Source: an uncultured Clostridium sp. (GTDB taxonomy: Bacteria; Bacillota; Clostridia; Lachnospirales; Lachnospiraceae). From it: DNA of 8,514 bases. Of this stretch, positions 5,591 to 8,514 are shown in pieces (position 1 is the first letter of the stretch; each line of letters opens with the position of its first letter). A program made the position numbers and the translations under genes. The stretch lies in assembly GCA_900553925.1 (NCBI GenBank), contig USFH01000092.1:1-8514 (forward strand), written 5' to 3'. The notes under the pieces were generated by a model. The model saw only the letters and a program-made list of their open reading frames with translations. It was not told the origin of the DNA and searched no databases.

Positions 5591-6973
5591 ATGGAGCTGA
5601 ACAATACGAAGGACATTTTCGCAGAACTTCTGCGTGCTGCAAGCAGGGGATATGGAGAACGGAGTGTTGAGAATCCGGCAGTTAATTTTATCCGGGATGT
5701 AAAAGCTGGAAACTATGATTATATCTCCGACGAGGAATACAAGGAGGTTCTCGATTCTGTCGAGAGGATGTGTGCACCATGGCAGACGATGCAGACGAAG
5801 ACGGTGAAGGAGCTTTTGATCAATGCGCTTGAGGATGTAGATTTGTCGGACGACGATGTGGAGGATATCTCAGCTTCCTTGATGAGTGCTTATATTAAAA
5901 CAAATCATGACCGGATTCCGAAAGCATCCTCGGATTGCAACGGAAAGACCGTTGATCTGGGGCATTTGCGGATGCTTACCAGTAATCCTTCTGCATGGAC
6001 AGTCCGGAATGTATCATGGAATGATGCACCTTACAACTATGAAAAATCAGAGAATCCCACAGACACAGCGGATATCCTCAAGACACCGGCGGCAATTTAC
6101 CGGTATCTTGATGAGCGTGTCTATGGACAGAAGGACGCAAAACGTGCCGCCGCCATGCTTCTGTGGAACCATGTAAATGGAAGAAGACAGAACGTTGTGT
6201 TTGCAGGCCCGACCGGCTGCGGCAAGACGGAGATTTTCCGTCAGCTTGCGCAGATCTACCCGAATATCAAAATCCATAATGCACCATCGATTACAGGTAC
6301 GAGCTGGAAAGGAAATATGAAGGTTCGTAATCTGTTTGACGGTGTATCCGGGGAGGAGCAGAAGCATCTGATTATCGTTCTTGACGAGGTAGATAAGCTG
6401 TTTGAAGGAGACAGTAGATGCGGGCAGGTCGTACAGAATGAACTGCTCAAGGTACTCGAAGGCGATATGGTTCATTTTGAGGGGGATAAGACGGTTCAGG
6501 GAGAACAGTCACTCGATCTGGATACATCGAATATCAGCATTGTATTCCTTGGTTCCTTCGAAATGATGGTGCATGCGAAAAGCCGGAAACCGCGCGCGCT
6601 TGGTTTTGGAGCAGTTGTATCCGGGGAGTCGTTCGATGGGTATAACAGTGTATTTACGCAGGAGGATCTGGTGGAATATGCCAGAGTCCGGGCAGAGATT
6701 GCCGGTCGTATCAACAATATTGTGCAGCTCCATGAGATGACAGAAGAAGACTATCTTAGAATTCTGTCTGACAAGAAGATCAGCCCACTCAAACGTCTGT
6801 CGAATGACTATCATGTGGATATCAAAATGCCGGTTAGTGCTAGAAAGAAGCTTGCAAAAGAAGCTTTTGAAACCGGAATGGGTGTCCGGTATCTGAAGGC
6901 TAAGATCCAGAGGTCACTCGATGATATGCTGTTTGAGGACTGCGGAAAAAAGACGTATACAATTATGGATTGA
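5591..6973 (+). CDS. Protein C: ClpX-like AAA+ unfoldase lacking the zinc-binding domain
   Basis: A 460-residue AAA+ ATPase, probably an ATP-driven protein unfoldase. From about residue 167 it follows ClpX: YLDERVYGQKDAKRAA (172-187), Walker A GPTGCGKTE (206-214), Walker B IIVLDEVDK (261-269), QNELLKVLEGD (282-292), sensor-1 region LDTSNISIVFLGSFE (310-324), arginine finger in AEIAGR (R373) and sensor-2 in GVRYLKAKIQR (R433). The tripeptide L337-G338-F339 sits where ClpX has the IGF loop that binds ClpP. Differences from ClpX: there is no CxxC zinc domain (only C61 and C116 in the first 165 residues, which form an unrelated acidic helical region); pore loop GYVG reads SWKG (238-241); and the RKH loop is absent. 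The ATG at 5591 has a strong AAAGGAGG site (5574-5581). The gene follows A and B in the same orientation. A paralogue of housekeeping ClpX rather than ClpX itself. Confidence 0.88.
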   Translation: MELNNTKDIFAELLRAASRGYGERSVENPAVNFIRDVKAGNYDYISDEEYKEVLDSVERMCAPWQTMQTKTVKELLINALEDVDLSDDDVEDISASLMSAYIKTNHDRIPKASSDCNGKTVDLGHLRMLTSNPSAWTVRNVSWNDAPYNYEKSENPTDTADILKTPAAIYRYLDERVYGQKDAKRAAAMLLWNHVNGRRQNVVFAGPTGCGKTEIFRQLAQIYPNIKIHNAPSITGTSWKGNMKVRNLFDGVSGEEQKHLIIVLDEVDKLFEGDSRCGQVVQNELLKVLEGDMVHFEGDKTVQGEQSLDLDTSNISIVFLGSFEMMVHAKSRKPRALGFGAVVSGESFDGYNSVFTQEDLVEYARVRAEIAGRINNIVQLHEMTEEDYLRILSDKKISPLKRLSNDYHVDIKMPVSARKKLAKEAFETGMGVRYLKAKIQRSLDDMLFEDCGKKTYTIMD

Positions 6974-6984
6974 TTGTATACGTC
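6952..6984 (-). terminator. Terminator of the minus-strand dNTPase gene, inside the 3' end of C
   Basis: A perfect 12-bp stem, gacgtatacaat (6952-6963) with attgtatacgtc (6973-6984), encloses a 9-nt loop. Read on the minus strand it is followed by six T's (plus-strand aaaaaa, 6946-6951), a classical terminator. On the plus strand no T-run follows, so it would stop transcription of C poorly. It overlaps the last seven codons and the stop of C. Confidence 0.75.
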
Positions 6985-6996
6985 CTTGCTGATACA

Positions 6997-8244
6997 TTAG
7001 TCGAAATACCCAATATAGTCAACCTTGTAGGATCCGTTTGGAAACAGGTAGTTGTACAGATCAATAAAATAATCATCGGTCATGCTTGCCATGAAATCAA
7101 CGACAATTTCATTCGGATCCTGACTCAGGTAGTGCTCCATGTATTTATCGATATCAAAATAATGACTGAATTGGTTGGCACTCCGGATATAATTAATATG
7201 ATGTTTGTAAAGGATGGATGATTGGTCCATCCTTTTTGCCTGTGTGAGAAGTGCTTCATACATATCGTGGAACATCGGCTGAATGTTATTGTTGTACATA
7301 TCATTTAATTTTGGATTATTGTATATAGTCTGATAGTTTTCCTTTTTGGCATTCGAAAATGTCTCATACACTTCTTTATCCATGCTGATATAAGGCTTTC
7401 CGTAGCTGTGTTCTATGATACTGACTGTCATATTATTGATGATCTGTGCGTTGGTTGTGCCAAGTGTACCGGAAGTAAAATCATCATCATTTTCAATCAG
7501 ACCGATCTTGACAGCGTCCTGCCGGTCCTTACCAAGGTAGGCGATAATGTCACTGATCCGCATAATGCAGCCTTCCAGTGTACCTGGAATCTGTCGTTTG
7601 TTCGCCGAAGGATCTGTGTAGCAGTCTTCGAGATTGGCATCAAATTCCCCCCATGGATCCGTGGTAGAAAAGCACTTTGGTTTATATTCCTGCTGTTCAA
7701 GTTCGCCATTATGGCAGATAACACCGTCTAGTACCTGCAGGCTCACATTCCGGAAAATCAGATGATCTAAGACACGCGCACTGTGAATATTATGATTAAA
7801 TAAACGTCCGGTATGCCCGTTATAAAGTGCATTTAAGAAACGCTCCCCGGCATGTCCGAACGGAGTGTGGCCGATATCATGTCCAAGGGAAATCGCTTCA
7901 ATCAGATCCAGGTTTAGGCCAAGTGTCATGCCGATTGTACGTGCGATACGGGAGACGAGCTGCACATGTAACGCACGTCTGGAGATATCGTCGTTTTTAT
8001 AGCAGGAGATAACCTGTGTTTTATCCGAATAACGGTTATAATAGTTGTTGTGCAGGATTTTCTCGACATCCATAACGAAAGCAGGACGCCAGAGATGCGG
8101 CTTGTCATGGTCGTCAAAACGGCGTATGATCGCAGAATCCGGGCAGGCATATGGATTGACCAAATGATTTGCACGGTCCTGTTCGATACGTTCTAATAAA
8201 TCCTTGGATAATGTATGGTAACCGTTATTTTTGTTCTCGGGCAT
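6997..8244 (-). CDS. dgt: HD-domain dNTP triphosphohydrolase (dGTPase family)
   Basis: A 415-residue cytosolic enzyme of the Dgt family, expected to hydrolyse a dNTP to deoxynucleoside plus triphosphate and so limit dNTP pools. The metal-binding HD set is intact: H93 (RRALHVQLVSRIAR), H122-D123 in the signature SLGHDIGHTPFGHAGE (119-134), and D232 in RISDIIAYLGKD. Other family motifs are KTQV (75-78), GRLFNHNIHSARVL (146-159) and LDGVICHNGE (172-181). The protein is shorter than E. coli Dgt but in the range of the dGTPase-like proteins common in Firmicutes. The start has AAGGA (8251-8255) about 6 nt before the ATG at 8244, then MPENKNNGYHTLS. It is convergent with C, 23 nt stop to stop, so not in its operon. 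Preference for dGTP over other dNTPs cannot be read from sequence. Confidence 0.93.
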   Translation of the reverse strand: MPENKNNGYHTLSKDLLERIEQDRANHLVNPYACPDSAIIRRFDDHDKPHLWRPAFVMDVEKILHNNYYNRYSDKTQVISCYKNDDISRRALHVQLVSRIARTIGMTLGLNLDLIEAISLGHDIGHTPFGHAGERFLNALYNGHTGRLFNHNIHSARVLDHLIFRNVSLQVLDGVICHNGELEQQEYKPKCFSTTDPWGEFDANLEDCYTDPSANKRQIPGTLEGCIMRISDIIAYLGKDRQDAVKIGLIENDDDFTSGTLGTTNAQIINNMTVSIIEHSYGKPYISMDKEVYETFSNAKKENYQTIYNNPKLNDMYNNNIQPMFHDMYEALLTQAKRMDQSSILYKHHINYIRSANQFSHYFDIDKYMEHYLSQDPNEIVVDFMASMTDDYFIDLYNYLFPNGSYKVDYIGYFD

Positions 8245-8293
8245 GGCTGTTCCTTTCTAATATGTATGTGTATATATGTTTTTCGCTGGGAAT

Positions 8294-8322
8294 ATCTTAG
8301 CATTTTGAAGGGAAAAAGGCAA
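8294..8322 (-). promoter_or_regulatory. Extended -10 promoter of the dNTPase gene
   Basis: On the minus strand, TTGCCT (8322-8317) and TAAGAT (8299-8294) are 17 bp apart, with TGC just before the -10 (TGnTAAGAT). The leader to the ATG at 8244 is about 43 nt and contains an alternating pyrimidine-purine A/T stretch (8259-8278). Confidence 0.65.
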
Positions 8323-8402
8323 CTGTACACAGATATGCAGAGAGAAATTATTGCTCAATTATTGTTGAAAACGGAGAAATATATGATGAAAAAAGTATGC
8401 TG

Positions 8403-8514
8403 ACATGGTATAATGAAGCACGCTGATGAGGAGGTCATCACGTTATTGCGTGGTGATACATGATATAATGAAGCACGCTGATGCGTGCGCAGGTCATCAC
8501 GCTATCGCGTGGTG
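8403..8514 (+). repeat. Two diverged copies of a promoter-like, hairpin-bearing tandem module
   Basis: The copies begin at about 8403 and 8458. Each has ACATG then TATAAT, giving an extended -10 (TGG-TATAAT at 8406-8414, TGA-TATAAT at 8461-8469). They share 20 identical bases (8409-8428 and 8464-8483), then differ by a 3- versus 7-nt segment. They resume with aggtcatcacg (8432-8442 and 8491-8501) and gcgtggtg (8448-8455 and 8507-8514). Both form a stem: 8436-8455 and 8495-8514. The difference T8443 versus C8502 keeps pairing with G. In copy 1 a competing stem tgatga/tcatca (8424-8429 with 8435-8440) places AGGAGG at its edge and loop; copy 2 has gcacgc/gcgtgc (8473-8488). The window ends inside or at the end of copy 2, so the array may continue. 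No gene is assigned. Confidence 0.7.

Noticed and set aside
5591..6973. C as HslU or a Lon-type ATPase
   Set aside because: The DTSNI sensor-1 segment, the LGF loop and the spacing to the arginine finger match ClpX. There is no HslU I-domain and no Lon protease domain.
6952..6984. The hairpin as a terminator for the plus-strand ClpX-like gene
   Set aside because: No T-run follows on the plus strand; the T-run is on the minus-strand side.
6997..8244. The dNTPase as part of the A-B-C system, for example dNTP-depletion phage defence
   Set aside because: It is convergent with its own promoter and terminator and has an intact housekeeping-type Dgt signature. Adjacency alone does not support a functional link.
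8383..8403. A six-codon leader-like ORF (MMKKVC) with a weak ribosome site
   Set aside because: It is too short and unsupported by any attenuator or downstream gene in the window.
8413..8463. A 16-residue micro-ORF (MKHADEEVITLLRGDT) in copy 1 of the module
   Set aside because: Its ATG overlaps the -10 box, it has no ribosome site, and the frame is not kept in copy 2.
8403..8514. CRISPR array or start of one
   Set aside because: The conserved parts are interrupted at different places in the two copies. There is no constant repeat with unique equal-length spacers, and no cas gene is present.

Overview
The window looks like ordinary chromosome of a low-to-moderate GC Gram-positive anaerobe, most likely a clostridial gut bacterium of the Lachnospiraceae type. 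The grounds are strong AGGAGG-like ribosome sites, A/T-rich sigma-A-like promoters, stem-plus-T-run terminators between units, and the protein families present. No rRNA, tRNA, integrase, transposase or CRISPR array is visible. The organism assignment is inference from style, not a database match.

Layout, left to right. The 3' end of an unidentified plus-strand gene (3-62) is followed by a good terminator (111-153). A plus-strand cation diffusion facilitator (CDF) family membrane transporter (344-1234) follows, closed by a strong terminator (1249-1301). Next come a 75-residue XRE-type DNA-binding protein (1443-1670) and a single-pass membrane protein with about ten 11-12 residue Gly/Tyr/Gln/Pro repeats at its N-terminus (1784-2884). 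That protein has its own promoter and terminator.

The most interesting part is 2944-6973. A promoter starts a tight two-gene unit encoding unrecognised soluble proteins of 324 and 484 residues (here A and B, 3 nt apart). After a 130-nt gap with promoter-like boxes comes a 460-residue AAA+ ATPase (C). C is clearly ClpX-derived: it has Walker A and B, the DTSNI sensor-1 segment, an arginine finger and a sensor-2 arginine. It also keeps an LGF tripeptide at the place of the ClpX IGF loop that docks onto the ClpP peptidase. It lacks the ClpX zinc-binding domain and has an unrelated N-terminal region of about 165 residues. The pore loop and the ssrA-recognising RKH loop are changed. A plausible reading is a specialised ClpP-linked unfoldase with two partner or substrate proteins. 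Its biological purpose cannot be read from the sequence.

Convergent to C is a minus-strand HD-domain dNTP triphosphohydrolase of the Dgt family (6997-8244). Its terminator lies inside the last codons of C, and it has a good extended -10 promoter at 8294-8322. The window ends in two diverged copies of a 55-59 bp tandem module (8403-8514). Each copy has an extended -10 box, 20 identical bases, and a hairpin kept by G-U-compatible changes. It may continue beyond the window.
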